Counted from the first letter of the stretch, positions 45,881 through 59,264 are shown. The stretch is 64,000 nt of DNA from Acestrorhynchus altus (GCA_034509495.1 CM067507.1:30277392-30341391); one strand, 5' to 3'. Numbers and translations are program-made. The notes: generated by a model from the sequence alone, not told the origin.

Positions 45881-47094
45881 AAATATAATGTATTTTTACT
45901 CTTTATGACATGACTTGAATGTGACAGTCCTTTACATTAGGTCATAATAAATAGATCAAAAGAAATATTCCAACATGAACTGGAATAAGGTCCCTTGGCA
46001 CTTGATGTCCCATGATATCCATTGCAAGTTAAGAAGGATTTGTCCTTTGCCTATAAATTTGTATTCAGGAGATGTGAGGTTTTGTGTGACAGCAATAAAA
46101 TTTAAGTTACATTAATGAAGTAGCTTTAGGATGACATGTGTAACTACCACCCACAAGCCTCCATTCTCAACACAACTGTCCCCAAGAGAGATAGGGGAAT
46201 CTGATTTATGAGCGTGGGTGCTTATAAATGTTTTGGTGGTGTGTTCTCAAATGAAATGAAATTTATATTCACAACATTTCTCAAATTGGGGTGAGGAGGT
46301 GAAGCTCCTGGGTTACTGTGTAAAAAAGTGTCAGAGAGCTGTCTGGTAATATGTGTGCATTCATGTGTATTTGTGTATGTGCTTGTGTGGGTAAGCTAGC
46401 CTTCATAAAGTGGAGGAGATGGGCCATGACTCCTAACACATTCACTTAATGAAAGGGGGCCGCAGCTGAGCAGGACGTGGTGATTTAATAACTTCCCACG
46501 ATGCCTCGTGCTATCTGTGTGTGGAGTGGGTATGAGTGTATGTGTGTGTGAAACAGACTCTGGATTCTCATTTATATGGCTCAGGCTATTACTTACAGGA
46601 CTGCATGGGAAAGTCAGTGATGCAAATAGAAATATGGACATTTATGTGTGTGCTGTTACAGTCTGTTCTAATCAGTGTGAACAGAGAATGGCTGCATCAC
46701 TAACTATGGTATATATAAAAACATAGCATTGTTGTCTAGTGTTACACTAACAAATATACGGGCTTCAAAGGGTTCTTTTTGCAATGCCATCAGCAACATG
46801 CTTTTGGTTCCATGAAGAACAAAGATTTAAAAAAGGTTTACACACACATCTTTCAGACAATTGTGTTTCTATGGCATCACTCAAAGAACCCATTCTAGTC
46901 TTCATTTTTAATTTTTATTTTTACGTTAAGATCAAGATATCATACCTCATAATTCATTATAAAGACTGTGCTTCACACTGTGTGGAAATTTCACATAAAT
47001 CAGACCAAAATAAATGGTTTGAAAAACCTTCTTTCTGAGAGGAATTCCAGGTGATGCTCTAATAGTTATTGTAGGATGCACCCCGATTACTAAC

Positions 47095-47250
47095 CTTCAG
47101 GAACAGTCCTCTCCACCACAGTGAAGTTAGCAGAGAAACCTTCCTTGGCAATAGCACTGTCTGTGTTGATTGTCAATGCCAAGATACCAGTGTAGGAGAT
47201 GATTCTGCCTGGAGTGTTCTGTCCACAGTACCGGCCAATGTATGGACCCA
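47095..47250 (-). CDS. nrp1: Neuropilin-1 exon 5 equivalent: second part of CUB domain a2
   Basis: This exon completes CUB a2. The minus-strand translation has GPYIGRYCGQNTPGR, then SYTGILAL, then DSAIAKEGFSANFTV, diagnostic of neuropilins. The Cys in GRYCGQ is the fourth a2 cysteine, and the Asp in NTD is the equivalent of the human calcium ligand D250. The exon begins with TG completing a Val codon from the previous exon and ends GAA-G before the donor GTTAGT; its 156 nt keep frame. The acceptor CTCTGCAG is preceded by a long (CT)n tract that forms its polypyrimidine run. No frameshift is seen. Confidence 0.96.
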
Positions 47251-47255
47251 CTGCA

Positions 47256-47258
47256 GAG

Positions 47259-47310
<52 letters not shown>
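47256..47310. repeat. (GA)n microsatellite forming an intron polypyrimidine tract
   Basis: About 25 GA units on the plus strand, that is (CT)n on the nrp1 strand, ending 6 nt before the exon that starts at 47250. Confidence 0.96.
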
Positions 47311-47313
<3 letters not shown>

Positions 47314-50300
47314 GAGGGATTCTTATTGTAAGCAACAACAAATAGCAGTGCAAAATGTACTGGATCAGCTAGATCAGCTGGACATTTCCATGACGTCCAT
47401 ACATTATAACATACATTAAATATAAATAATGTATTAAAAGCCTTGCCGTATCAGTTGGTTTCACACACACACAGTTACTGTTTGCACTGTTCAATGCTGA
47501 TAACTATAAGAAAATATTTTCCAGAAGAAAATGTATAAAATGAACAGTGACTTAAACTCCATTTCTAAAGTTATTCACTGTAAGACATAGTGCTGCTCTT
47601 TGTATCTGTCCTTACTGCAGCACAGTATTAATAAGCATCAATAAACAGAGCATCAGGAGCTAAGATATGCAATCTCAGTGGCTCAATAGCTCATCTTTTC
47701 CAGGATGTCACTAACATTTCCAGGACAGTTTTAGCAATTTTCTCTTTGTCCCCAAGCCTCCACGACTGGAAAAAAAAATCCAGATTTTTTAGGTTGCATG
47801 GGAACCCTGTAAATATTTGTATCAGTGCATCAATTATGACCTAGAAGATTTTTAGTGTTAAAATGCAAAATGTCAGAATAAAAATAATTTCCCATTAATT
47901 CTGTCAAATTATAAATGAAATAAAACATGTGGAGTCAAAACTAAATTCATCAATGCACTCTTGCCACTAAATAAAAAAAATGTATTATTTGGGGTTAATT
48001 ACACACCATTAGAATCACAATGATATTCTATTTATTGTAAAAACAAACAAACAAAATTCCAGTGTGTACAGTGTCACACTTGTTCATTTATGTCTACTGT
48101 AGTCATAAAGTCCCACAAAAAGGTCTTAAGGAATAATGCACTGTTCTAGAATTGGAATTAGAATGTTCTAAAGCCACAGTTTGCAGAGCTGAAGGATAAA
48201 CATGTTCAGTGAGTCTGACATAGGTTGACTTCCTATAGACATGTGAGAAATCCACCACATGCTCTCCACACCCCATTGTCACCATAATAATAAAAGCAAA
48301 GTCAGAAAAGTGCTGTTGAGCAGAAGGCAAAGGCCTTGGTCCGTCTCTGGCTCTTTATAGTCATAAATTCCTGGGCTCTTTGTTAAACCCTGGGCTGGTT
48401 TGGTCCCAAGGCAATTGCTGGTCACAGCCCAATAACTTCCCAAAAGTCTCTCCAAAAGAAAGGAGAGGAAAAAAAGGCATAAGACAAACGAAGTAGGAAC
48501 AAAAAAAAAAAACAGAGAGAGGCGGGAATGGCATGAAAGGATGGCAGTAAACACAGGGCCCGGCACACGTTCCATTGAGCAGAGTCAATGAGTGTCTCAA
48601 ATTCAAGAAGAGAGGAGGAGGGGTGGGGAAAGGTAGTTAAAATAAGAGGAACGGAAAAGGAACAGCATAATTAATACGAGTGTTAGCCAGCCTGTCTGTC
48701 TCCAGTCAAACTCCCTTTCTTGTTCTTTCTCTGCTATCTCGTCCTCTCTTTCTTATCTGATTAGCAGCTCTATGATCTGAGCAAAGTGACACACTCCTGC
48801 TTGACTGAGCACATGCTCCACTCACACTCCCACAGATGAAAGAGTCATGTCGACTGTGTGTGTGTTCTCAGGCTGACCAGATAGAATCATCTTACCAGGA
48901 CTTTGTAAGAAATAGGACCATGCATTCCAGATGTGAGTTCTCATGTGTTTAGTTTTAAGTCGCCGAGACTCTCCACGCAGTCTACAGCCAGAATTACCAG
49001 CATGACTCAGTGCTGGCTATGAAATTTTTAATAACCACTCCGCAAACCCAGGCTCCTGCCTGCTAGATCCCAAAGAGCAGGGCTGTGTTATGGCCTGTGC
49101 TCAAGAAATGGCCATCTGTAGACTGGTACTATAGGCTACTTTCTATTTCAGGAAATGCTGTGCTTTAGACCTGCACGCACTAACATCTTGAAGTTATAAT
49201 ATAATAACAACTTCCATAAACTGCTCAATTCTCTTCCAGAAGCACCCCCTTCCAAGTTGATCTACTGGATATGTTTTTTCAGTGTTCTATGACATCATTA
49301 ACATGAGAAACCCAAAGATAGCATGACAAATCCATGGTAAGCAGGATGTCTGTTGAGCTCAGGGATTAATTTGAGCTCAGGGTTCCTTTGGATTCCTTTG
49401 TAGGTTGTATTTATATTTTTAAATCCTGTTCAAGGTGCCCAATCAGTGAGCTTTAATAAGATGTAAGCTGCAAACAGTTCAGCTCAGGTAACTCTATAAA
49501 GTGGGTGGAAACTTAAATTATGTAACATCTTGAACCAGCAAGATGGATATCAGAAGTCGGATATCAGAACTGGGACAGACGTTAAAAAGACATTAAACAT
49601 TCAGATATTTGGACAATGTGTTCCAGGTATTTGTTCTCAGCTTTGACCCAGGTTGGCACTGTTAGTAATACCAGGTGATAACAATGTATTATGAGGTATT
49701 TTGCATATCCAAATTCGATGGAATCACATCCACAGGTAGATAATGGTTAGTACTATGTGTGGGACTGATTTTTTTATCTCAGGGGTTGGTGAAGCTCTCT
49801 CAACTTTCCAAGTATGAAATCTGACGAGGGGGCATTCCAACTAAAATTTCCTACTTTTAACCGAACTCATAGGACTCCAGCTGATTCTCTGAAACTGCAA
49901 AGTTTAATACAATTTGCTACCTTAGCTTGATTAACTCATAGTCAACAACAAAAAAGTTAGCTGAAGTAACCTGAACTGTGACCATAACCACTATGGGACG
50001 CATAGAAACACAGCAGGTCCAGGTGCTCGCTTTCCAGGACTGTAAATCGGTGTCAAGACTGGGCAGTGGAGAGGGGGATTACCCCCCTTGTCTCCCTGGA
50101 GCTCCATGGGAGCCCTGTCTCGCATCTCCGAGCCTTTCCACGCTAATGCACTATTGATTGGTGTGGCTCCACAGGTAATGCAGCTTGAGTCTGAGTTGGA
50201 GAAACAAGTAGCGGCGAAACCTCAGAGCCTTCAACCTTGCCTCTAAAACCCTGTTTTCTATCTCCGTCATTCCCCCTTTCAATGTGACAGGCATGAACTT

Positions 50301-50864
50301 CTAGGGTAATTTGTCTATTTCAGGCCTTTTAACAGATGAGTCTCATATCTTCTGACAGTCATTGCTCTCCTTTACAACTTGAATGCTGGATACAGTCATG
50401 TTCTTTCATGCTAACAGAAATATTTCCAATGAAGGAGACTGATGAATGGCATTTCGTCTGATGAAACGCTAAAAACCTTCAAAACAGAGAATTAACTCTC
50501 ACAGATTTTTCTCACAGGTGCCACCTTTCCATGTTCTACTTCACATCTAAAAATAAAAAGGGTGATAATAAAGTGATATCTGAAGAAAGCCTTCAGGGGT
50601 TGGCAGTCTTTTTTCCTAATTTGGATGCCAGTCTGCTTGTGATAGCCTTGTAGGAGCTTTCACAGATAAGAGGAACAAGACATGAACACAGCCTCCAGAT
50701 CTGTAACTCTCTTTTGAAAAATAACTACTATAGCAAGTGACTTTCTTCTTACTGAACTGAATAGAATTTTTAGTTACTCAAAAGTTTCAGCAGCTCTTTG
50801 GTGTTAAATGTACTAACGCACACAGTCATATCAGAATATTATAGCCACATCCATGGTTCTACAA

Positions 50865-51510
50865 TCAACGTCCATTTTATCTGCTCCACTTACCATATAG
50901 GAGCACTTTGTGGTTCTATAATTGTAGTCCATCTGATCTGTTTCAGTGCATACTTTCTTAGCCTCATTTGACACTTTTCTTCAATGGTTGGGACCCCACA
51001 GGACCACAGTAAAGTAGACAATATTTGGCTGGTGGTTCATTTTCAGCACTGTAGTGACAATGAGGTTGTGATGGTGTCACTGCTTGACTAAGAATAGTCC
51101 ACCAACCAGCGGCAACAGCATCCTGTGGGTAGCATGCTGTGACCTCAGATGAAGGTCTCGAAGATGACAAATACAAACATTTGCAGAAACAGATGAGGTA
51201 CTGTCTCAGTTTTTAAACACCATGCCCACTCACTGTCCAAACTATTAGACACTCCTACCTAGTTGGTCCACAAAGTCTATCTGATCCACTTGTACCAGCA
51301 CAACATGTGTAGTGGTGAGAATGAACAACCACCCAAATAACACCTGTTCAGTGGTGGTCCTACGAAGTTCTGAGCATGGACGAATGGGGTAAAAGGTGGG
51401 CAACAAAGTGTGCAGAGAAACAGTTTGTAGTTCTAATTATAGAACTACAAAGCACTCCTACAAGGTAAGTGGAGCTGATAAAATGAACAGGGAGTGTAGA
51501 AACAAAGATA
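50865..51510. mobile_element. Non-autonomous DNA element with long terminal inverted repeats
   Basis: The left end near 50873 reads CCATTTTATCTGCTCCACTT, ACCATATAGGAGCACTTTG and TTCTATAATTGTAG. The right end near 51440-51490 is its reverse complement with a few changes (TTCTAATTATAGAACTACAA, AGCACTCCTACAAGGTAAGT, GAGCTGATAAAATGAAC). The interior holds AGAATAGTCCACCAACCAGC and GACACTCCTACCTAGTTGGT and lacks a transposase. This is a widespread fish MITE-like family. Confidence 0.85.
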
Positions 51511-52510
51511 ATAATATTTGTAATAAAATTGAGTTATGTCTGTATATTATTTCATGATTCCTTAAACAGACATTAGGCCATTTTACGGCTTTAACTCCAG
51601 AAAGAGAAAATTGCCAATTTATCAGTCTTAGAGGAAGACAACTCATCCAAGTTGCCCAATTCAAAGTATACACTGGTGAAACACAATGATTCTGGAATGC
51701 CATTCTTATTTTCAGAAGTTAAATATAGGCCAGCATCTGGAGTGTTGTATTATATATGTTCAAGTACTGTTTGTGCTTCAGACAGTGTTCAGATAAGGCC
51801 TCCTCTATCTGGACCTTGTTTGGAGGGAGGTTTTGCTTTGCTTTGGTTTGTGCAGTGCTGTTTTAGGGGCAGAACTTCCGTCCATTCTCCCCAGAGACCA
51901 ATCACACTGCATTGTTAGAGAGTGATAGCATCTACTCACACTGATGAATGTCCATGTTCACAAGGACAAGGTACCCTGCTGACCTCTAGCCTTATGAAGG
52001 TCAGAAATGGGAGGCAATCCAACGTCTCTGTTGTGTTTGTATGACTGTAGGGACCAGCCAAAGAACATTAAACTATAGGAGAGAGAGTGACTATGCTATG
52101 ATGTGCAGTGGCAGCAAGTGGATCAAAAATGATACACAGAGTTAACCAGAGAGAGAGACACAGAGAGAGAGGAGAGAGAGAGAGAGAGTTGTGTTGGGGG
52201 TAATGAGAAGCTGTTTCTCTCGCCATACTTTCTTTTCTAGTGTCTGTTCATCATCATGATTACCTTAATCTCAGGGCTAATTAATGTCTTGAAATGTGTC
52301 ATGAAATTATAGAAATGTATTACAAGTATAACATGGTCTCAGGAACAGTCTCTGAGCTATCTTGCTTTAACTGATAACTGGAGGGGCTGGTTATATATGA
52401 GGTATATGAGAGTTTCTGATCCGCCAACTAGGTTCTCAACCATAACAATGTATTATTTCATTGCCTCGACTGCCACCCTCAAGCTGCAAGGTGTCTTCAA
52501 GGTGACCCAC

Positions 52511-52734
52511 CTCCAGGGAAGCCGTCCCAGATCTCCAATCGGTCATAGCGGCAGAACACCCCAGCAGGAGGCTGTGTGTTGAGCTCCAGCTCCATCTCAA
52601 ATTCCAGATAGTCTCTGACATCTTGGGAGCAAATATCATGAAGGTGCAGTCCAGGTTGTTGGGGTATTTCTCAGGGAAACCTGGAGACTTGATGACCCCA
52701 TTCTTCGAGGTGAAGTTTCTTGAGCATTCGGGGC
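52511..52734 (-). CDS. nrp1: Neuropilin-1 exon 4 equivalent: first part of CUB domain a2 (1-nt frameshift)
   Basis: Neuropilin-1 is a single-pass co-receptor for class 3 semaphorins and VEGF-A. This exon opens the second CUB domain (a2), which contributes to semaphorin binding. The minus strand reads GPECSRNF, KSPGFPEKYPNNLDC, FAPKMSET and, in another frame, CRYDRLEIWDGFPG, all close to vertebrate NRP1. Three a2 cysteines and the calcium ligands equivalent to human E195 and D209 (in CRYD) are present. The acceptor is CTCTCAG before 52734 and the donor is GTGGGT from 52510. The exon enters with two bases of a Gly codon and leaves with one base, so its length should be a multiple of 3; it is 224 nt. 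One base is missing near 52608, between the MSET codons and LEFE. The segment after LEFE is also one codon shorter than in human. The next upstream exon is outside the window. Confidence 0.93.
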
Positions 52735-53344
52735 CTGAGAGATAAGGAGATAGAAGTAGAGGACAAGAGTAGATGCCTCCAATCCAGGGAATGCCTTTGT
52801 TGTTATTGTAGAGTGAAATTTGGTTAGAAAATCATTACCAACACCAGTAAATATTCTGGAAAACTGCATATAAAAGCTAATATTGTAGCATAGCTTACAG
52901 TAGTGCAATGTTGTTTACAATGCTAACACCAACATTAAGGCAATGTTTAGCAGCAGTACTATGTTAGGTCTGATAACCTTGCTGAGAAAAAAAGGATTGT
53001 TTTAGTGCTGTTTTGTTCCCTGAAAACAAAAGCAGGCAGGGGAATTTACAAACAGCAAAGGGAAAGGCCAGTGAGTAGTCCATATTATTTTAGCTCCATG
53101 ACTGCGAAGATGTTCACGGTGCGTGGAGGAGAGGAGGCCACCCTGAAGCCTGTGGCTGTGCTTAACGTGGGTGTGTGGGTTAATGGGGGCAGAGCATGAG
53201 TGGAAAACCCAGTTTATATTTTGGAGATTGTATTTCTAAACTCTAAGAGGATGTATTAAAGAAAGAACAATCACAACAAAATAATGACTTTTGAGGAGCA
53301 AAGGCTTGTGCAATGACTCTATCTCTCTAGTGTATCTTGTGAAT

Positions 53345-53346
<2 letters not shown>

Positions 53347-53414
<68 letters not shown>
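53347..53414. repeat. (TG)n microsatellite
   Basis: About 33 TG units. Confidence 0.96.
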
Positions 53415-53416
<2 letters not shown>

Positions 53417-54339
53417 TGTGTACCCAGGGTGAATACTGAAAGGCCTCAATCAACAGCTCAGGACTGTGGGAGCTCTAAAATAAACAGTCAGATCATGTTC
53501 CAAAGTAGTTAACACGCTCTACATCATTACAAAAGCCTAATAAAACATATGAGAAGAAGGAAAAATTAAAGCCTTCTACACACATGCACATGCACATACT
53601 GGTACACACACTTACCTACACTTTTATAACAGTAGTGTAACATTTACCCAGAAAGCTTACCCCAGAGAGCTTAGCTTTCTGCCGGTCTTGAGTGTCACAT
53701 CAGTTCACACATACAACACATCAGCATGTACGGTTTACATCACAGCCGCCAGATTAACACGGTATAAAGTAACAAGGCACAGGACTCATGACATGAGTGC
53801 AGAAATACACTCTCAGCACACTGTAATGCAGAGCTGACAGCAGCACCACTTAACAGTGGAATGATGAAAGGGTATTACAGCCCTGGCTAATAACAGATGG
53901 ACTGTGTTTATTAATCATGGAGAGGTTTCAAAACAGTGAAGTGAAACAGAATGTGGAGATGTGGAAAAGTAGACGACTGGAATATCAAAGCAGAAGCCAA
54001 GTGTTGAACATAGATACACATATGACATAGGGTCATACCTAGGTCTCATATGGATTATAGATATGCATACATTGGTCTAACACTATTCCCTCTTGCCTAA
54101 TATGTTATTTAACCAGCTTACTCCAGACTTCCAGACTTCAGGCAGTTAGATCCTATCATTTGAGGCCCATTTCTGAAGCTTTCATGTCCATTGCAGGTGA
54201 TTTCAGTAGTGAACATGAGTTGAAATGAGCATTTCTACAAGTATATATTTACAACACAAAATCAGTAGGAGGTGCAGCACTATACATTTGTGACATGCTC
54301 TCTCATGTTTCATCAGTGAGAAATAATGATGACTGGAGC

Positions 54340-54600
54340 CCTTCTGTTGTGTTGGCCCAGTCACAATGTGGCCATTACCCTCACACATCTATAAAACTTT
54401 GGCAGCACACTGACAACATCCTGAGGTTTGTCTCTACTCAGACCACTGTTGGTAGGTACTCACCATTGCTGACTTTAAGAGTCCCTCAAGCCTTGACAGA
54501 GATACTCCAACTCAGTTGTCTGAGATATCATTTAGCTGGCAATAGCTCAGGTCTTGCCCATGTCTGCCAATTTCTCTCTCCACATTCTCAGCTTTGAGAA
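54340..54600 (+). repeat. Dispersed repeat related to 12770-13080
   Basis: CCACTGTTGGTAGGTACTCA, then CTCAGTTGTCTGAGATATCA and CATGTCTGCCAATTTCTCTC, in the order shared with 12770-13080. Confidence 0.55.
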
Positions 54601-57106
54601 ATCATTTAGTGTGTCTTTATTATTCCCTTCATCTATAGTTTATAATGTTTGGCTGTTTCGTTGAAGTGTGCCTATATGTAATAATAACATGCTCCATATC
54701 ATAGATATATACAGTATATAGCCTATCCCTAAACCTAACCCTAATCATAGGTTCAGCTGCCAAAACCCAGTCGGTTATAAACTGCGGGTCTGCCCTGTTT
54801 TTAAGGAGTATTAGGGAAAGTGAAAGCAGTAGGTTGTGTGTTTAAGAGTTCCAGGCTGCATTAGTGGATGTGGTAAATGTTTTTTCTTGCGCTCTCTGTC
54901 GTTTTGAATAGCTGAGCCTTTTGCTCCAGGACCATCAAGCGACGCCGACTTGTCCCACACAGGCACCATAATGTTACCTGATGGCCTTTCTCCTCAGTCC
55001 CTTAGCAGCTTTTTACTCCTCTAAAGTAAAAGGCTGAACCTGAAGTTGAAGGCTAAAAGTGAGTTGACATGTAATACTTTTCTCAAAAGAATTGATTTAA
55101 AAGATTGAGGTTTAAAAAGTTTTTAAAAGGTGCCAAAAGAGTAAAGTATTAACTTTACTAGTTGGGGTGAAAAAAAAATGTTCAGAGATCCTTAAAATTA
55201 TTTTTGCCTAGAATGAAACATGCTGATTTCCCTATAATAGTGAACTGAATAGACTGCAGCCAGTTAGCTGGGTTGGCTTGTAGCTTGACCTCATAGCAAA
55301 AACCTGCTCTCTCATTTTTGCTCTGCCTTTTACCTTGTGCTTCCACTCAGGAAGCCACTTTGTAGAAACACACACACTGTGCTTCCACTCACCTAGACAC
55401 TTTAATGAAACACACACACTGTGCTACCACTCACTGGACACTTTAGTAGAAACTCCTGCATTAAGAAGGAAACCATTAGAGTATGTAAATGTTGTATATT
55501 GTTATTAATAAATATATAGCAAATCAGTGGGGTTGTCAGTTTTGCCTGTTTTACAAGCCTTTACAGGATTTTTTCCATGTATCAAACTCTCATTAACACC
55601 TATGACAAGGTCAACCCAGTTTTCTATTATTGGTCACATTTATGCCCTATAGATGGGTTACGAATGAATAACCTGGCCTAATAAAAATACATTATTAGGT
55701 GTCTGGGGTTCTTCAAGTCCAGTCCTAGAAAGTGAACACAGTCTATAACAGGACACATTCTTTAAACCTGCCAATCAGCAGATGACTTGAACCAGGTGTG
55801 CTTGAATACCAGTGCAGGTTATCACCCCCATGAGCAAACAGAAAACCTTTCTTTAAGATGAGAATTTAAACTGATAATGTATTCAATGTCAACTAATCCC
55901 TGCCAAATCATTGCAGATGTATTTTACAGCATTAAAGCTTTACTGAAGTATAAAGCTAGCGCAGTGCTATCATAAATAAAATTGGTTTCATTAAATGCCA
56001 TTGCATAATGCTTTCACCCTGTTTATTAGTATCAGATACAGGCTCTTGTTGAGCTCGTTAAGCAAGCACACACTTCTGGACTCGTTTTAAAGTCTTGACC
56101 CTAATATGTATAGTAAGAAATCCTGCCGTGACCTCTAAAAGGCAATCAGACCCCAACAGTGTACACAGAAAGCTGTTAGATAAAGTGCTGCACTAATATG
56201 TCTTTCTTCAGCACCAAATCAATCTCTGCCTTGCCCTCTTTCACTCCCTTGCTCTCCCTCCTGGCCTGTTTGCCTCTCTTTCTTGCTCTCTCTTGCAGTA
56301 ATTGCATGTTATCACTCTGCCCCCCCCAGTCCCCCACCCCACCATTTCGTCCAGACACTGAAAGCGGACACGGCAGGGTCATGTCTGCAGACACTCCAGC
56401 CCTTTATATTTGTGAGCCTGTGCTGTGAAAGCAAGACTACAAGCACATTCCAAAGAATGTAGAGATATGAAATCTGAGGTTTTGGCCTTTTCACTGCTGG
56501 GTGTATCTGTTGCAAAAATCAGCTTCCTGAACAATCCATTGCTGGAACTGGACTTACATATTTTGCCTGGCTATACTGTTTCTGTAGTGTTCTTTTTAAT
56601 GCATTTTATACTAGTTATTTTGAATCTAAATATACATCATTATTTTTAGTTGCAGGATTTATGGTTATTTAGTTAGGACTAACATATGAATATTACCTAC
56701 CATGTATATATTCATAAAACCACGCTACCTTCATTTTATTTTCTGACACATGAATATAGTAATATGTAATATATTACATTTTCAAATTTATGATAAATGA
56801 ACCAATAAATGCTCCAAGAGTACTTTTTGTACTATTTATATTAATGTCAATTGAGAGAAGTTCAGAAAGTTTCTGTCTCCTGTTCAGCTGTCATTTTGGA
56901 GATACAAAGCATTTGTTATTATTGATGATGTGCATTCACTATTATATAGACGGGAATTACAACATTAAGTAATTTTCAAAAAGTATTCAAGGGTTACTGT
57001 TTTACAAATCACATAACATACATAACATAAAATAAATACTGTATCGAACACTGCTTGATCAAAAGCAGAGTTGTTCAGATATACTAGAATGTGAAAAAAA
57101 ATAAAA

Positions 57107-57109
<3 letters not shown>

Positions 57110-57180
<71 letters not shown>
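57110..57180. repeat. (AT)n microsatellite
   Basis: About 35 TA units, self-complementary. Confidence 0.96.
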
Positions 57181-57181
<1 letters not shown>

Positions 57182-58359
57182 TCTATTTAATTAAGTTTCA
57201 ACCCAGCAAGTACTTCCACCTACCTGTTTGTTGAGTCCGCGTACGTTACACGTCAAGGCTTTTTGTTTTTACTTTTGATCAGTATTACTTGTAACTCTTG
57301 AAAATGATCAATCCAGGATCTGCATTGTGTTTAAATAATTTATTAAAGTTTAAATTAAATTACCAAACAAGGCTTGAATATGTCACTTGAAAGGTAATGA
57401 GTACAACCTGACATTGACCTTTTTGAATTTAATTATGAACAAAAGAATATATAGTTTCTAATTTTGCACTAGTACAAGTTTATTTATACACTGATGTTTC
57501 ATGACTGGGGTATATTTGGAGATCTACAAGTTCTCAGAAGAGATCTGTGGTTGAGAACCACAGAAAAAACATTACAGAACATTAGGAATCATTCATATTC
57601 AATATATTTCCAACTATATGTTCATGTGGGACATTTGTATGACTCTAAACCTGATATTTCTAAAAACACAAGAAAACACTGATTGTACATGGTGGACAGT
57701 GACATACTGTTTCTACACAACAATGTCAATAGAACTTCTGTTATTTCTTGGTTTCCTGTTACTGGCGAGAACGGTTTACTGTTGATTGCAGACTAACTTT
57801 ACAAGAGGAGGAGGTTGGTGGGTTGGGATGAGAAAAGCAAGGACACTCACAGCCTGTAAACTCCAGCAAAACAAATAAAGCTCTGTGAGACCAGACCAGC
57901 CATGCATATCCCATCATCCCCCATCTCGCTCTGTGTTTCTCTCCCGTGGACACCAGCCCCTGCTCTTCCTCACAAGCCTCTTTCAATCCTTTCACCTTTT
58001 CAGAGGAGACTGGACTGGATTTACACAAATGCTCCAGATTTATGAGATGGTGTAAAACCAAAAGCAGTGGCTGCAAAAGAAATCCCTCGCTGATTCATGG
58101 AGGATAAGCATGCTGTGATGTTAATGTCTACTTTCATGGGGCAGCCTCCAACCTCTGTGGAATTGCTTAGTTTATTTTACAGGCCAGAAGCAAGGCTTGT
58201 TAAAAAGATTGTTTTCAGGCGCCGGGTAGTGAAACAACCACCCTCAAGTGTCTCAGATACAATTCCCACAATTCAAAGCTTAAATAATTAAGGTTTCTAT
58301 TGAGACAGTTAGGTTTGTGTGACCTATTATGTAAGCAGTTTTTATAGTGCTTATAGTTT

Positions 58360-58795
58360 TGCTATATTGACAAAAGTATTGGGACCCCTGCTCATTCAAT
58401 GCTTATTCCAAAATCAAGGGTATTAAGAGTTTATATTGTTTAAATTGGTACAACTCTCTCTACTGTCCATGGAATGCTTTCTACTAGATTCTACAGCATT
58501 GCTGTGAGGATATGATTGCATTCAGCAACAAGAGTTTTAATGATGTCAGGATATGGGATGATCACCACCCCAAGTCATTCCCAACTCCCCCTTTTAGTTC
58601 CACTGTGTTTTATACTTACTAGTCCACATATGACATTAGAAATGGTGCCAATAGGTTCATGTTTATCTGCTCCAGACAGTCCTATTGCATTGGCAATACT
58701 TCTCTACAGAGATCTTTGTGCATTTGTACATCTATGTAAGTAGCCAAATGCATTCCCTAGAAGGAGTGTCCACAAATATATGTACATATAGTCCA
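58360..58795 (+). mobile_element. Family I element copy, near full length
   Basis: Starts TATTGACAAAAGTATTGGGA and ends GGAGTGTCCACAAATATATG, CATATAG: terminal sequences are inverted-like. Internal words ACTCTCTCTACTGTCCATGG, TTGCTGTGAGGATATGATTG and GGTTCATGTTTATCTGCTCC fix orientation. No transposase is encoded. Confidence 0.85.
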
Positions 58796-58897
58796 GCAGT
58801 GATGCAAAGATAAGATGGCTCAAGGCTTTTAAAGGTCAGTGAGGTAATCTCTAATGTTTATGTTCCATATGTCTGTGGGTGAATAATTAAACTCACA

Positions 58898-59049
<152 letters not shown>

Positions 59050-59238
59050 GTGCTTCAGCACAGCAGAGTTATGGGCATGACAGGAGTGTAAAAGCAGAAT
59101 TTGGACACTCTCCCTAGCAAACATTAACCTACAGGGTGGGGTAACACACACACACACCTACCCACACACAGACAAATTTGACACAATATTTTGAAAGTCA
59201 GTAATTGCTGATTATGCTTATGAAGGATTTGGACCCTT

Positions 59239-59264
59239 AGAGAGAGAGAGAGAGAGAGAGAGAG

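Larger units (their letters stand above)
42759..47094 (-). other. nrp1: nrp1 intron (exons 5-6)
   Basis: 4.3-kb intron with many dinucleotide repeats (44322-44380, 44531-44578, 44724-44821, 45707-45788), a dispersed repeat at 43710-44010, and AAAGGTTCTT-type repeats at 44828-45060 and 46758-46900. A fragment of the foldback element family lies at 45794-45880. Confidence 0.85.
47251..52510 (-). other. nrp1: nrp1 intron (exons 4-5)
   Basis: 5.3-kb intron. The foldback element at 50865-51510 is the main feature. Positions 47400-50860 hold no gene and few repeats; 50000-50350 is GC-richer unique sequence. Confidence 0.85.

Noticed and set aside
54727..54747. CCTAAACCTAACCCTAA, an interstitial telomere-like word
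   Set aside because: Only about three degenerate units; chance or very weak.
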